Positions 16,022 to 25,120 of a stretch of 64,000 nucleotides of DNA are shown one piece after another. The stretch comes from Bradyrhizobium sp. 195 (GTDB lineage: Bacteria; Pseudomonadota; Alphaproteobacteria; Rhizobiales; Xanthobacteraceae), in the NCBI RefSeq assembly GCF_023101665.1, contig NZ_CP082161.1, forward strand, positions 7,856,501-7,920,500, written 5' to 3'. The translations under genes were made by a program, and so were the position numbers. Position 1 is the first letter of the stretch. Every line of letters begins with the position of its first letter. The notes beneath the pieces were generated by a model. The model searched no databases and was not told where the DNA came from. It saw only the letters and a program-made list of their open reading frames with translations.

Positions 16022-17239
16022 TCAGCATTCCTTGGGATCGACCAGACCCTCGCTGCGCGCGACGATCTCGTAATTCCCGGCCTTGGCGACCGCGGTGTAC
16101 ATCTTCATCTTGCAGTGCCGTTTGCCCGGCACCATCTCGGCCGGTCCACCGGGACCTTCGGCGATCTTGGCGTGGTCGAGGCTTGCTGCGACCGCCTCAC
16201 GATCGATCTTGCCGGCTTCCTTCACCGCGGCTTCCCACAGCTTCAGGCCGCGATAGGTGCCGGTCGCGGCGCTGCCGGCGGCGAACAGGAAGTTGCCCGG
16301 GAAATCCTTCTCGTAAGCGGCCTGGATCTTGGCGTCGAACGGATTCTCCTTGGTCAGCACCTTGAAATAATCGAGGCAACTCGCGAGTCCCTCGATCTCC
16401 GCGGCCTGATTGATGTTGAGCGTGTTCTCGTCATAGTAGACGCAGGCCAGACGCCCGCCGTTCTTGAGGAAGCCGGCTTCATAGAGCTGCTTGAAGAACG
16501 GACCAACGCCCGGCGGAATGACGGTGTTGAAGACGACGTCGACCTTGTTGGACACGATGCGGTTGACGGTCGCGGAGAAGTCGACCTGGTCGAGCGGATA
16601 GTATTCCTCGAACACGACCTCGCCGCCGTTCGCCTCGATCACCTTGCGGGCGTAGACGTTGAGCGTGTGCGGCCAGACATAATTGGCGCTCGGCAGCGCG
16701 AATTTCTTGCCGCCGTTCTTGATCAGCCAGGGGATGAACTCGTCGCATTGCTGCGCCGGCGTCGGCCCGGTGCAGAACAGGTAGGGCGTACACTCCTTGC
16801 CCTCATAGAGCTGCGGATAGATGTAGAGCGTCTTGCCGCGCGCCACGATCGGATCCTTGATCGCGTTGCGCATCGAGGATGTGATGCCGCCGAGCACCAT
16901 GTCGACCTTGTCGCGCTGGATCAGCTTGCGCACGTTGCCGACGGCGACGGATTCGTTGGAGGCGGTGTCCTCGATATAGAGCTCGAGCGGCCGGCCGAGC
17001 AGGCCGCCGGCCGCGTTGATCTCCTTGATGACCATCTTGGCGACGTTGGCGTCGGCATTGCCGGCATAGGCGATCGGGCCGGTAAGGTCGGTGGCGATGC
17101 CGACCTTGATCGGGCCTTCCGCCGCATTGGCCCACGGTGCCGGGATCACCCAGCTTCCGACCCCGGTTGCGACCGCACCGGAGGCAAAAGCGAAATTGGA
17201 CAGGAAGCGGCGGCGCGAGAGCTGAGTGCGATCGAACAT
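16022..17239 (-). CDS. Periplasmic binding protein of the amide/urea-type ABC transporter
   Basis: 405 residues from the ATG at 17239. The N-terminus SRRRFLSNFAFASGAVATG is a twin-arginine signal, so it is probably exported folded through Tat. The type-I periplasmic-binding fold (Peripla_BP_5/6) starts at KVGIATDLTGPIAYAGNAD. YPQLYEGKECTPYLFCTGP resembles the UrtA/FmdD/AmiC branch more than LivK. It sits between the two permease genes, four bases after the LivH-like gene. Likely ligands are urea or short amides; this is inferred from family and from the amidase in the locus. Confidence 0.88.
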   Translation of the reverse strand: MFDRTQLSRRRFLSNFAFASGAVATGVGSWVIPAPWANAAEGPIKVGIATDLTGPIAYAGNADANVAKMVIKEINAAGGLLGRPLELYIEDTASNESVAVGNVRKLIQRDKVDMVLGGITSSMRNAIKDPIVARGKTLYIYPQLYEGKECTPYLFCTGPTPAQQCDEFIPWLIKNGGKKFALPSANYVWPHTLNVYARKVIEANGGEVVFEEYYPLDQVDFSATVNRIVSNKVDVVFNTVIPPGVGPFFKQLYEAGFLKNGGRLACVYYDENTLNINQAAEIEGLASCLDYFKVLTKENPFDAKIQAAYEKDFPGNFLFAAGSAATGTYRGLKLWEAAVKEAGKIDREAVAASLDHAKIAEGPGGPAEMVPGKRHCKMKMYTAVAKAGNYEIVARSEGLVDPKEC

Positions 17240-17243
17240 GTGA

Positions 17244-18101
17244 CTAAACCCCTTTTCCAGCGATGAGGCCCTGCGGGCGGAATTTGATGAAGACAATGGC
17301 GAGAACGAAGACGAGCACGTCGGCGACGACGGGCGCCATCACCCAGGGCAGCGCCGCGCTGAGCGTGCCGATGACGCCGGCGCCGGCGACCGGCCCGATG
17401 AAGGAGCCGACGCCGCCGACCATCACCGCGACAAAGCCCTGGATCAGGAAACGCAGGCCGAGATCGGCATAGAGGCTGAACACCGGCACGATCAGCGCAC
17501 CCGCAAGGCCGGCGAGCGCGGAACCGAATGCGAACGTGGCGCCGTACATCAGCGGCGTGGAAATACCTGAAGCGCGCGCCAGCGACGGATTTTCCAGCGT
17601 GGCGCGCATGCGCAGGCCGAAGCTGGTCCGCGACAGCAGCAGATAGCAGCCGCCCATCACCAATAGCGTGATCACGATGATGGTGAAGCGCCAGGCCGAG
17701 ATGTGCATGGCGCCGATGTCGATCGAGCCGCCGATCGGCTCGGGCACCGTGAGATAGAAGCCGCCGATCAGGCCGCGCACGGATTCACGGATGATGAGGC
17801 CCAGCGCATAGGTGCCGAGCATGGCGACGATCGGCGCGGCGTAGAATCTCCGGATGATCAGCGCCTCCAGCACGAAGCCGAGCGCGCCGACCACGAAAGG
17901 CGCTGCGACCATGCCGGCCCAGATCGGCAGTCCCTTGGCATAGGCAAGATAGGTGACGTAGGCCCCGAGCAGGACGAACTCGCCTTGCGCGAAGTTGAAG
18001 ATGCCCATCATGCTCGCGATGATCCCGAGCCCCAGCACGATCAGGACGATGATCGCGCCAAAGCTCAGGATCTCGAACGCTGCGACGAACGCGTTAGCCA
18101 T
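17244..18101 (-). CDS. Branched-chain/urea-type ABC transporter permease, LivH-like
   Basis: 285 residues, eight or so hydrophobic segments. LGLGIIASMMGIFNFAQGEF is the conserved LivH start region, and the coupling loop LRMRATLENPSLARASGI lies at about 180. Length and motifs are normal. It is the first transporter gene after the amidase (gap 36 bases), in the order amidase, LivH, binding protein, LivM, LivG, LivF. Inner membrane. Confidence 0.92.
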   Translation of the reverse strand: MANAFVAAFEILSFGAIIVLIVLGLGIIASMMGIFNFAQGEFVLLGAYVTYLAYAKGLPIWAGMVAAPFVVGALGFVLEALIIRRFYAAPIVAMLGTYALGLIIRESVRGLIGGFYLTVPEPIGGSIDIGAMHISAWRFTIIVITLLVMGGCYLLLSRTSFGLRMRATLENPSLARASGISTPLMYGATFAFGSALAGLAGALIVPVFSLYADLGLRFLIQGFVAVMVGGVGSFIGPVAGAGVIGTLSAALPWVMAPVVADVLVFVLAIVFIKFRPQGLIAGKGV

Positions 18102-18137
18102 GCGATGCTGTTCCGTCCGCCCGTATCAATGCCTCTT

Positions 18138-19652
18138 TCACATCTTCTTCCAGTCACCGATCTGCTCGAAGGCATGGGCGGCGCGGTAGATGGTGGATTC
18201 CTCGAACATGCGGCCGACCAGCATCAGGCCGACGGGCAGACCGTCGACCATGCCGCAGGGCAGCGACATCGCGGGATGATGGGTGATGTCGAACGGCGCG
18301 GTGTTGGAGATCATCTCGAGCGCGCGGGCGACGTAATCCTCGCGGCTGGCATTGGGCTCCGGCAGCTTTGTCGACTTCATCGGCGTGGTCGGCATCAGCA
18401 GCAGATCGTAATCGCTGAACGCCTTGTCGTAGGCTGCGGTCAGGCGCCGCGAGATGTTGAGCGCCTTGCCGTAGAAGCGCGGACCGAAATTGTTGTTGAT
18501 GTAGGTGCCGAGCATCATGAACAATTTCGTGGTCTCGGACAGCGAATCGGCCTGCCGGCGCCAGCCGCGATGGAAATCCATCAGCGAGGTCGAATAGAGA
18601 TCGCCGCGGGACAGACCGTAGCCGTCGCCGAACATCATGGTCTGGGTCAGGCCTTCGGTGCCGATCGGCGTCCAGATCGCGCCGCCCAACAGGTGCATCG
18701 GGATCGAGACGGTCTCGACGGTGGCGCCAACGTCCTTGAAGCGCTTGGCCGCTTCGCGCACGCTTTCATTCACCGCAGCTTCTGCGGTCGGCTGCTCAAA
18801 ACCTTCCTTGACGATGCCGATCTTCATGCCCTTGACGCCCTGGCCGAGCGCCTTGGTGTACTCCTCGACCTTCGGCGACTTGATGCGCGGATCGTAACCG
18901 TCGTCGCCGGCGAGGACCTCGAGCAGCAGCGCGTTGTCGGCGACTGTCGCAGTCATCGGGCCGGTATGGTCGACATAGATCTCGATCGGCATGATCCCGG
19001 TATAGGGTACGAGGCCCCAGGTCGGCTTCATGCCGTAGATGCCGCAGAACGAGGACGGCATGCGGATCGAGCCGCCCTGATCGCCGCCGATCGCCATGTC
19101 GACCTCGCCGAGCGCGACCACCACGCCCGAGCCCGACGACGAGCCGCCGGCCGAATAACCCATCTTGTGCGGATTGTGCACCGGCCCGTAGGAGCCGGTG
19201 TGGCTGCCGCCGGACAGACAGAAGTGCTCGCAATGCACCTTGCCTTTGATCTCGGCGCCGGCATCCAGCATGCGCGTGACGATGGTGGCGTCGAAATCGG
19301 GGACATAGCCTTCCAGCGTCGACGAGCCGTTGGTCATAGGAACGCCGGCGAGCATGATGTTGTCTTTCAGCGCGACGGTCTTGCCCTTGAGCTTGCCGCT
19401 GGCCGCGCCTTTCACGGTCGACTTGCGATACCAGGCATTGCGCGGGTTCTCTTCGGCCGACGGCCGATAGCCCGGCGTGCGCGGATATTTCACCTCGGGC
19501 ACCTCGTCCGGCATAGCGGCAACGAGATTGTAAGCCTCGATCGAGCCCTGCATCAGGCCGCGGAACGAGGCGACATCGTCGTCGGTCAGCGAAAGGCCGC
19601 ACTGCTCGGCGACGCTGCGAAGTTGGGTTGGGGTGGGAAGGACAACAGTCAC
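18138..19652 (-). CDS. Amidase-signature family amidase
   Basis: 504 residues from a GTG at 19652, chosen because AGGAG lies seven bases before it; an upstream ATG at 19766 has no such site. The Ser-cisSer-Lys triad is visible: Lys in VALKDNI, cis-Ser in GGSSSGSG, and the nucleophile Ser in GGDQGGSIRMPSS. The helical N-terminal region (about 1-80, ending ENPRNAWY) matches the Rhodococcus enantioselective amidases that act after nitrile hydratase. It should hydrolyse amides to acid and ammonia in the cytoplasm. No nitrile hydratase gene is in the window. It heads the transporter operon. Confidence 0.93.
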   Translation of the reverse strand: MTVVLPTPTQLRSVAEQCGLSLTDDDVASFRGLMQGSIEAYNLVAAMPDEVPEVKYPRTPGYRPSAEENPRNAWYRKSTVKGAASGKLKGKTVALKDNIMLAGVPMTNGSSTLEGYVPDFDATIVTRMLDAGAEIKGKVHCEHFCLSGGSHTGSYGPVHNPHKMGYSAGGSSSGSGVVVALGEVDMAIGGDQGGSIRMPSSFCGIYGMKPTWGLVPYTGIMPIEIYVDHTGPMTATVADNALLLEVLAGDDGYDPRIKSPKVEEYTKALGQGVKGMKIGIVKEGFEQPTAEAAVNESVREAAKRFKDVGATVETVSIPMHLLGGAIWTPIGTEGLTQTMMFGDGYGLSRGDLYSTSLMDFHRGWRRQADSLSETTKLFMMLGTYINNNFGPRFYGKALNISRRLTAAYDKAFSDYDLLLMPTTPMKSTKLPEPNASREDYVARALEMISNTAPFDITHHPAMSLPCGMVDGLPVGLMLVGRMFEESTIYRAAHAFEQIGDWKKM

Positions 19653-19670
19653 GGCGCTCTCCTGAAGTTT

Positions 19671-19719
19671 CTTGAAACGATCCTCGAAACGATTCCCTGG
19701 AACGGTCCTCGGAACGCGG
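19671..19719 (-). promoter_or_regulatory. Four tandem 12-13-base repeats in the amidase leader
   Basis: On the + strand the units are CTTGAAACGATC, CTCGAAACGATTC, CCTGGAACGGTC and CTCGGAACGCGG, end to end, beginning 19 bases upstream of the amidase GTG. On the coding strand they read roughly GAYCGTTYCRAG. Regular spacing near one helical turn suggests a protein-binding array on DNA or leader RNA. The whole gap 19653-19832 also holds the palindrome GGAAATATTTTCC at 19770-19782. Confidence 0.5.
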
Positions 19720-19832
19720 CCGCCCTGGCGCGACGCACGCACCACCGGCCTTGCCCAAACATTCAAAACGGAAATATTTTCCTTTTCAAGTATTATTTTG
19801 CAATGAGGTGCGAGCGGATCGCCGCGCCGAGG

Positions 19833-21089
19833 TCAGAGCGGCTTGATCAGCTTGAAGTCGAGGCCATCGGCCGCGGCGAGATGCATCGGCATCCGCGCGC
19901 GCCCGTCACGGACTGTGACCGGACCGCGGGCGCCGCTGTAGACGATGTTGCGGCCGGCCACGAGCATCGGGCCCATCGACAACGAGCCGGCCTTGTTTGC
20001 GACGGCCTCAAGGAAGCGCATGCCCTCGTAGCTCGACTGTCCGACCGACCCGATCGGCGGCGCATTCGGTCCGAACATCGCATGATAACGGCTCTGGAAG
20101 TCGTCGTTGGCGCGCGCGCCGGTGCCGGTGAAATAGCCCGAGGCGCAGAACATGTTCTCGCTGTTGTCGGCGCCGATGCCGAGCAGCACGGTGTCGTCCA
20201 TGGCGCCGGCAAGCCGCAGCGTGGTGGCGCCCAGGCCACACTCGCCGAAGGCGCGATTGAAGGTGCTGCTGTCGGTTCCGATCAGCGAGATCAACACGAC
20301 GTCGGGCTTCGCGGCGCGGATGCGCGCCAGGTGGGGCTCGTGATTGTCCTCACCGAGGGGAACGAACTCCTCGCCGACGACGTGGCCGCCGGTTTCCCTA
20401 ATGTAGTTCTTGACCGCGCGGTGCGATTGCCAGGGCCAGACGTAGTCGCTGCCGATCAGGTACCAGCGCTTGGCCTTCTTGACGTCGGCGAGCCAGTGGA
20501 TCGAGGGGCGGCTCTGCCAGCGCGGCGTCTCGCCGATCGCCATCACGCCAGGCGTCCGCTCGCCGCCTTCGTAGACCGGCGTATAGATATAGGGGATACG
20601 ATGACGCGTGGTGACATCTCGCAAGCCGACGCGGACCGCGCTGGTGTGCAGGCCCACGATCAGATCGACCTCGTCGAACGCAATCGCCTGCTCGGCGCGG
20701 TTCAGCACCTCATCGAGAGGCCCGCCGGCGTCGTAGACCGAAAGCTCGATCTCGCGGCCAAGGATGCCACCGCGCTTGTTGATCTCGGCGACGGCGAGCT
20801 TCGCGCTGTTGGTCGCGCAGGGTCCCCAGATTCCGGGCGAACCGGTGCAGCAGATGAAGCCGCCGACACGCAGCTTGTTGGCGCCCCGCCGCCTGAAGGA
20901 CGCGTGATCGCGCGGCGACAACGCTCCATCCGCCGCGGAGGACAGATTCCTGAACAGCAAAGACGGCGGCAACGCCGGGCCGCCGTGAGCCGGGAAGTTC
21001 ACCGTCGCGCGCACGCCAACTCCTGTCTGACACCAGACCTGAAAGCACATTGAGCAGGCGGCCGCGGCTTCCGCCCTTTTGTTGGGCAA
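19833..21089 (-). CDS. AmiC-like substrate-binding-fold protein without signal peptide
   Basis: 418 residues of the Peripla_BP_5 family. The fold starts near residue 75 (RVGGFICCTGSPGIWGPC). YLIGSDYVWPWQSHRAVKN and GGHVVGEEFVPLGEDN align with Pseudomonas AmiC, the cytoplasmic amide sensor. The first 70 residues have no hydrophobic export helix, Tat motif or lipobox, so a cytoplasmic sensor is likelier than a transport protein. The operon also has its own Tat-exported binding protein. It is the first gene of the locus, divergent from marR. The start is uncertain; a shorter start would still leave no signal sequence. Confidence 0.75.
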   Translation of the reverse strand: MPNKRAEAAAACSMCFQVWCQTGVGVRATVNFPAHGGPALPPSLLFRNLSSAADGALSPRDHASFRRRGANKLRVGGFICCTGSPGIWGPCATNSAKLAVAEINKRGGILGREIELSVYDAGGPLDEVLNRAEQAIAFDEVDLIVGLHTSAVRVGLRDVTTRHRIPYIYTPVYEGGERTPGVMAIGETPRWQSRPSIHWLADVKKAKRWYLIGSDYVWPWQSHRAVKNYIRETGGHVVGEEFVPLGEDNHEPHLARIRAAKPDVVLISLIGTDSSTFNRAFGECGLGATTLRLAGAMDDTVLLGIGADNSENMFCASGYFTGTGARANDDFQSRYHAMFGPNAPPIGSVGQSSYEGMRFLEAVANKAGSLSMGPMLVAGRNIVYSGARGPVTVRDGRARMPMHLAAADGLDFKLIKPL

Positions 21090-21108
21090 TGATCCTATTT
21101 TGAAAATA

Positions 21109-21120
21109 TTGAATATTCAA
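21109..21120. promoter_or_regulatory. Candidate operator between the AmiC-like gene and marR
   Basis: TTGAATATTCAA is a perfect 12-bp palindrome in an AT-rich patch (21095-21130) within the divergent gap. Such sites suit a MarR dimer acting on both genes. The similar AT-rich palindrome before the amidase (19770-19782) may be a second site. Confidence 0.5.
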
Positions 21121-21193
21121 CAATTGAAGTGCATATAGATGCAGCATTGATTGCAAGACATTCACTCATTTGGGTCAAGACGAAGTCTTAGCC

Positions 21194-21637
21194 GTGGCAA
21201 AACCGTCGAAAGAAAACACCCCGATCACCGAACACCTCGCCTACCTGCTCGCGCAAGCCAACCGGGAAATCAACCGGCAGCTCGAACTGCGGTTGAGCAA
21301 GGAGGGCGTGCCGGTCGAGCAGTGGCGCATCCTGAAGGTGCTGTCGGATGGCAACGGCCATTCGATGGGCGAGCTTGCCGATGCCGTGCTGCTCAACCAT
21401 CCGACGCTGACCAAGATGATCGACCGCATGGTCTCGGACACGCTGGTCTACCGCGTGCAGGACCCGAACGACCGCCGCAAGGTCCTGATGTTCATCTCCG
21501 ACCGCGGCAAGGTGCTGAGCAGGAAGCTCAACTCGCTCGCGGTGGACCAGGAGGAGCACATCCTGGAGAGCTACGGCGACAAGTCGACCAGCGAATTGAA
21601 GCGGCTGCTGGAGAGTTTGATCGACAGCTCGAATTGA
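21194..21637 (+). CDS. MarR family transcriptional regulator
   Basis: 147 residues from a GTG at 21194; an in-frame TTG at 21170 would add eight. The winged helix-turn-helix is clear: EQWRILKVLSDGNGHSMGEL, LLNHPTLTKMIDRMV and the wing VQDPNDRRKVLMFIS. It is divergent from the amide locus and probably responds to an amide, its acid product or a related ligand. Acting as a repressor is the common mode for the family; here it is inferred from the arrangement. Confidence 0.9.
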   Translation: MAKPSKENTPITEHLAYLLAQANREINRQLELRLSKEGVPVEQWRILKVLSDGNGHSMGELADAVLLNHPTLTKMIDRMVSDTLVYRVQDPNDRRKVLMFISDRGKVLSRKLNSLAVDQEEHILESYGDKSTSELKRLLESLIDSSN

Positions 21638-21667
21638 GAGGACGTGCAGCCTCTCGCCGAGCAGCCG

Positions 21668-21751
21668 TAGCCCGGATGGAGCGCAAGCGTAATCCGGGGT
21701 CTCTCACAACGACAAGATTCCCGGATTGCGCTTCGCTCCATCCGGGCTACG
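21668..21751. repeat. Palindromic intergenic repeat
   Basis: GTAGCCCGGATGGAGCG (from 21668) pairs with CGCTCCATCCGGGCTAC (ending 21751), with the partial partners AATCCGGGG and CCCGGATT inside. It is a common palindromic element in this group, placed after marR. Confidence 0.8.
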
Positions 21752-21776
21752 AAATTCCGCAAGCGCCACAAGCACA

Positions 21777-21881
21777 CTGTCATCGCCCGATTTTACTCAG
21801 GCGATCCAGTATTCCAGAGACGGATGTGATTGAGCCGAGAGGCCGCGGCGTACTGGGTCGCCCGGTCGAGCCGGGCGACGG
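21777..21881. repeat. Dispersed repeat family B, copy 2
   Basis: GATCCAGTATTCCAGAGACGG is followed by GGCCGCGGCGTACTGGGTCG, the same inner pair as at 13356-13459. Outer arms (CGCCCGATTTTACTCAGGCG, then CGCCCGGTCGAGCCGGGCG) differ. It lies between marR and secA, whose 3' ends face each other. Confidence 0.78.
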
Positions 21882-21925
21882 CATTGGAGAATGAGGCGCC
21901 TGTGTTGCGCCTCACGCCTGCCTAA

Positions 21926-24766
21926 TTAAGCGTACCGCCCGTGGCAGTGCTTGTACTTCTTGCCTGAGCCGCAGGGGCAGTCCTCGTTGCGGCCGACCTT
22001 GCCCCAGCTGGCGGGATTCTTGGGATCGCGCAGGGCGGCGTCGGAGGCCTGAGCGCCCAGCGTGACGCTGGCGAGCGCCATCTCGTCCTCGCCGGTGTTC
22101 GGGTCGAACTTGTGCGCCTCCATCGGCGGCAGGACGGGGGCTTCCTGCTCCGGGGGAACGATCTCGACGCGCATCAGCTGCGCCGTGACGGCCTCGCGCA
22201 GATGAGCGCTCATCTCCTGGAAGAGATTGAAGGCTTCGGTCTTGTACTCCTGGAGCGGATCGCGCTGGCCGTAACCGCGCAGGCCGATGACCTGGCGCAG
22301 ATGGTCGAGCATGATCAGATGCTCGCGCCAGAGATGGTCGAGGGTCTGGAGCAAAATGGTCTTCTCGACGTAACGCATCACGTCGGGACCCCATTGCGCG
22401 ACCTTGGCCGCCATGTGCTCGTCGGCCCTGGTCTCGATGCGCGTGAGCAGCTCCTCGTCGGCGATGCCCTCTTCCTTGGCCCAGTCGTCGACCGGCAGAT
22501 CGAGATCGAGCACGCGCTTCAGCTCGTCCTTCAGGCCCGCAACGTCCCACTGCTCGGCATAGGCATGCTCGGGCACGTGCTTGGCGACGAGATCATCGAT
22601 GAAGGCGTGGCGCATGTCGGTGACGGTCTCGGCGACGCTCTCGTCCTTCATCAGGTCGACGCGCTGGTCGAAGATCACCTTGCGCTGGTCGTTCTGGACG
22701 TTGTCGAACTTGAGAAGGTTCTTGCGGATGTCGAAGTTACGCGCCTCGACCTTCTGCTGCGCCTTCTCCAGGGCCTTGTTGATCCAGGGGTGGATGATGG
22801 CCTCGCCCTCTTGCAGGCCGAGACGCTGCAACATGCTGTCGAGGCGATCCGAGCCGAAGATGCGCATCAGATCGTCTTCCAAAGACAGGAAGAACTTGGA
22901 GCGGCCGGGGTCGCCCTGACGGCCGGACCGGCCGCGCAGCTGGTTGTCGATGCGGCGGGATTCGTGGCGCTCGGAGCCCATGATGTAGAGGCCGCCGGGC
23001 TTCGTCACGGTCTTGGCGGGCTTGTTGCCCTTCGCCGGCTCGATCTCGACGACCTCTTCGGCCTTCAGCACGATCTCGCGGAAGCGCTCGACGTCGGCCT
23101 TGATCTGCTCGATCTTCCTTGCCTTCTCGGCCTCGTCCTCGATGCCCGCGGTCTCCTTCGGGATGCGCATCTCGAGCGAGCCGCCGAGCTTGATGTCGGT
23201 ACCGCGGCCGGCCATGTTGGTCGCGATCGTGATCGCGCCGGGCACGCCGGCTTCGGCGACGATATAGGCTTCCTGCTCGTGGAAGCGCGCATTCAGCACC
23301 GCGAACAGTTTTGCCGGCTTGCCGGCGCGGGCGGCGGCGTACAGCTTGTCGAGCGCGTTCTCCTTGCCGAAATCGATCTGCTTGTAGCCGTTCTTCTTGA
23401 GGAATTCGGCGAGCACTTCCGACTTCTCGATCGAGGCTGTGCCGACCAGCACCGGCTGCAGCCGCGAATTGGCACGCTCGATCTCGGCGAGGATGGCCGT
23501 GTATTTTTCGTTGTGGGTGCGATAGACCTCGTCGTCCTCGTCGAGGCGGCCGATCGGCACGTTGGTCGGGATTTCCACGACCTCGAGCTTGTAGATGTCG
23601 AACAGTTCGTCGGCTTCGGTCAACGCCGTGCCGGTCATGCCGGCGAGCTTTTCATACATCCGGAAATAGTTCTGGAAGGTGATCGAAGCCAGAGTCTGGT
23701 TCTCCGGCTGAACCTGCACATGCTCCTTGGCTTCCAGCGCCTGGTGCAGACCTTCGGAATAGCGGCGGCCCTGCATCATGCGTCCGGTGAACTCGTCGAT
23801 GATGACGACCTCGTCGTCGCGGACGATGTAGTCCTTGTCGCGCGTGAACAGCGTGTGGGCGCGCAGCGCCTGGTTGATGTGGTGCACGACGGAGACGTTC
23901 TCGACGTCGTAAAGCGACTCGCCCTTGAGCTGGCCGGCATCGCGCAGCAGGGTCTCGATCTTCTCCATGCCGGCTTCGGTCAGCGTCACCGTGCGCTGCT
24001 TCTCGTCGACGTCGTAGTCGGTCTTGTCGAGCTTGGGCAGGAAGCCGTCGATGGTGTTGTAGAAGTCGGAACGGTCGTCGAGCGGACCGGAGATGATCAG
24101 CGGCGTGCGCGCTTCGTCGATCAGGATGGAGTCGACCTCGTCGACGATGGCGAAGAAGTGCGGCCGCTGGACCATGTCCTCGAGCCGGTACTTCATGTTG
24201 TCGCGCAGATAGTCGAAGCCGTATTCGTTGTTGGTGCCGTAGGTGATGTCGCAGGCATAGGCGGCCTTGCGCTCGGCGTCGTCGAGACCGTGCACGATCA
24301 CGCCGGTGGTCATGCCGAGGAAGCCGTAGATCTGCCCCATCCAGCCGGAGTCGCGGCGGGCGAGGTAGTCGTTGACGGTGACGACGTGGACGCCCTTGCC
24401 GGCGAGCGCGTTGAGATAGACCGCCAGGGTCGCGACCAGCGTCTTGCCTTCGCCGGTCTTCATCTCGGCGATGTCGCCCTCATGCAGCACCATGCCGCCG
24501 ATCAGCTGGACGTCGAAATGACGCTGGCCGAGCGTGCGCTTGGCGGCCTCGCGCACGGTTGCGAAGGCGGGGATGAGGAGGTCGTCGAGCGTCTTGCCCT
24601 CGGCGAGCTGCTTCTTGAACTCGACGGTGCGGGCCTTGAGCGCCTCGTCGGAGAGCTTGGAAACCTCTCCCTCCAGCGCGTTGATCGCGTTGACGCGGGA
24701 CTGATATCCCTTCACCCGCCGGTCGTTGGCGGAGCCGAAAAACTTGCGGGCGAGCGCGCCGATCAT
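21926..24766 (-). CDS. secA: Preprotein translocase ATPase SecA
   Basis: 946 residues, a normal alphaproteobacterial SecA. Drives export through SecYEG. Walker A is MKTGEGKT near residue 104, the DEAD-like box is [12 protein letters not shown], and [13 protein letters not shown] and [17 protein letters not shown] are the second helicase domain motifs. The C-terminal zinc-binding tail [14 protein letters not shown], which contacts SecB and phospholipid, is intact. It is divergent from the parvulin isomerase gene across a 354-base gap. Confidence 0.99.
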   Translation of the reverse strand: MIGALARKFFGSANDRRVKGYQSRVNAINALEGEVSKLSDEALKARTVEFKKQLAEGKTLDDLLIPAFATVREAAKRTLGQRHFDVQLIGGMVLHEGDIAEMKTGEGKTLVATLAVYLNALAGKGVHVVTVNDYLARRDSGWMGQIYGFLGMTTGVIVHGLDDAERKAAYACDITYGTNNEYGFDYLRDNMKYRLEDMVQRPHFFAIVDEVDSILIDEARTPLIISGPLDDRSDFYNTIDGFLPKLDKTDYDVDEKQRTVTLTEAGMEKIETLLRDAGQLKGESLYDVENVSVVHHINQALRAHTLFTRDKDYIVRDDEVVIIDEFTGRMMQGRRYSEGLHQALEAKEHVQVQPENQTLASITFQNYFRMYEKLAGMTGTALTEADELFDIYKLEVVEIPTNVPIGRLDEDDEVYRTHNEKYTAILAEIERANSRLQPVLVGTASIEKSEVLAEFLKKNGYKQIDFGKENALDKLYAAARAGKPAKLFAVLNARFHEQEAYIVAEAGVPGAITIATNMAGRGTDIKLGGSLEMRIPKETAGIEDEAEKARKIEQIKADVERFREIVLKAEEVVEIEPAKGNKPAKTVTKPGGLYIMGSERHESRRIDNQLRGRSGRQGDPGRSKFFLSLEDDLMRIFGSDRLDSMLQRLGLQEGEAIIHPWINKALEKAQQKVEARNFDIRKNLLKFDNVQNDQRKVIFDQRVDLMKDESVAETVTDMRHAFIDDLVAKHVPEHAYAEQWDVAGLKDELKRVLDLDLPVDDWAKEEGIADEELLTRIETRADEHMAAKVAQWGPDVMRYVEKTILLQTLDHLWREHLIMLDHLRQVIGLRGYGQRDPLQEYKTEAFNLFQEMSAHLREAVTAQLMRVEIVPPEQEAPVLPPMEAHKFDPNTGEDEMALASVTLGAQASDAALRDPKNPASWGKVGRNEDCPCGSGKKYKHCHGRYA

Positions 24767-25120
24767 GCCTAGTTCCTGTGTTCGCGATTCAACCGCGTTG
24801 CAGCCAAGAAGTTGTCACCCGCCTGCCTATCAACTCACCGTGACGCCTGACGGCGCCGTTGGCCCGGACTGCGGGGGGCGTCCGCCATATGGGTGGGAAT
24901 TGGACAAGTCTGGGTTCAACGGCCAAAAACGCAGCAAAATAAACGCCATCGCCATGGTCGCGACCGGGCAGAGATATGGCCCGGTCAGGGCCTTGTCAAC
25001 GGCGGGCGCATTGCGGCCAATTCATCATTTTGACAGACTTTTCGCGTTGCCAAGGCCCCCTGAATTGGGCGAGTGTCCGCCCCGCTCGAGCAGCCCCCTG
25101 CTTCAACATAAGGATTTTCC
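24767..25120. other. Divergent promoter region between secA and the parvulin gene
   Basis: A 354-base gap without a credible gene. TTGACAGAC at about 25032-25040 could be a -35 box for the rightward gene, and the AT-rich run near 24926-24945 could serve secA. AAGGATTTTCCATG gives the parvulin gene a weak ribosome binding site. I see no repeat or riboswitch. Confidence 0.4.

Noticed and set aside
14225..17266. A 1013-residue frame on the + strand
   Set aside because: It runs antisense to the LivG, LivM and binding-protein genes, which have full motif sets; its composition is the usual mirror of GC-rich coding DNA.
17703..21053. A 1116-residue frame on the + strand
   Set aside because: Antisense to the permease, amidase and AmiC-like genes; no recognisable domain.
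22112..24772. An 886-residue frame on the + strand
   Set aside because: Antisense to secA, rich in Asp/His/Leu as expected from a mirrored frame.
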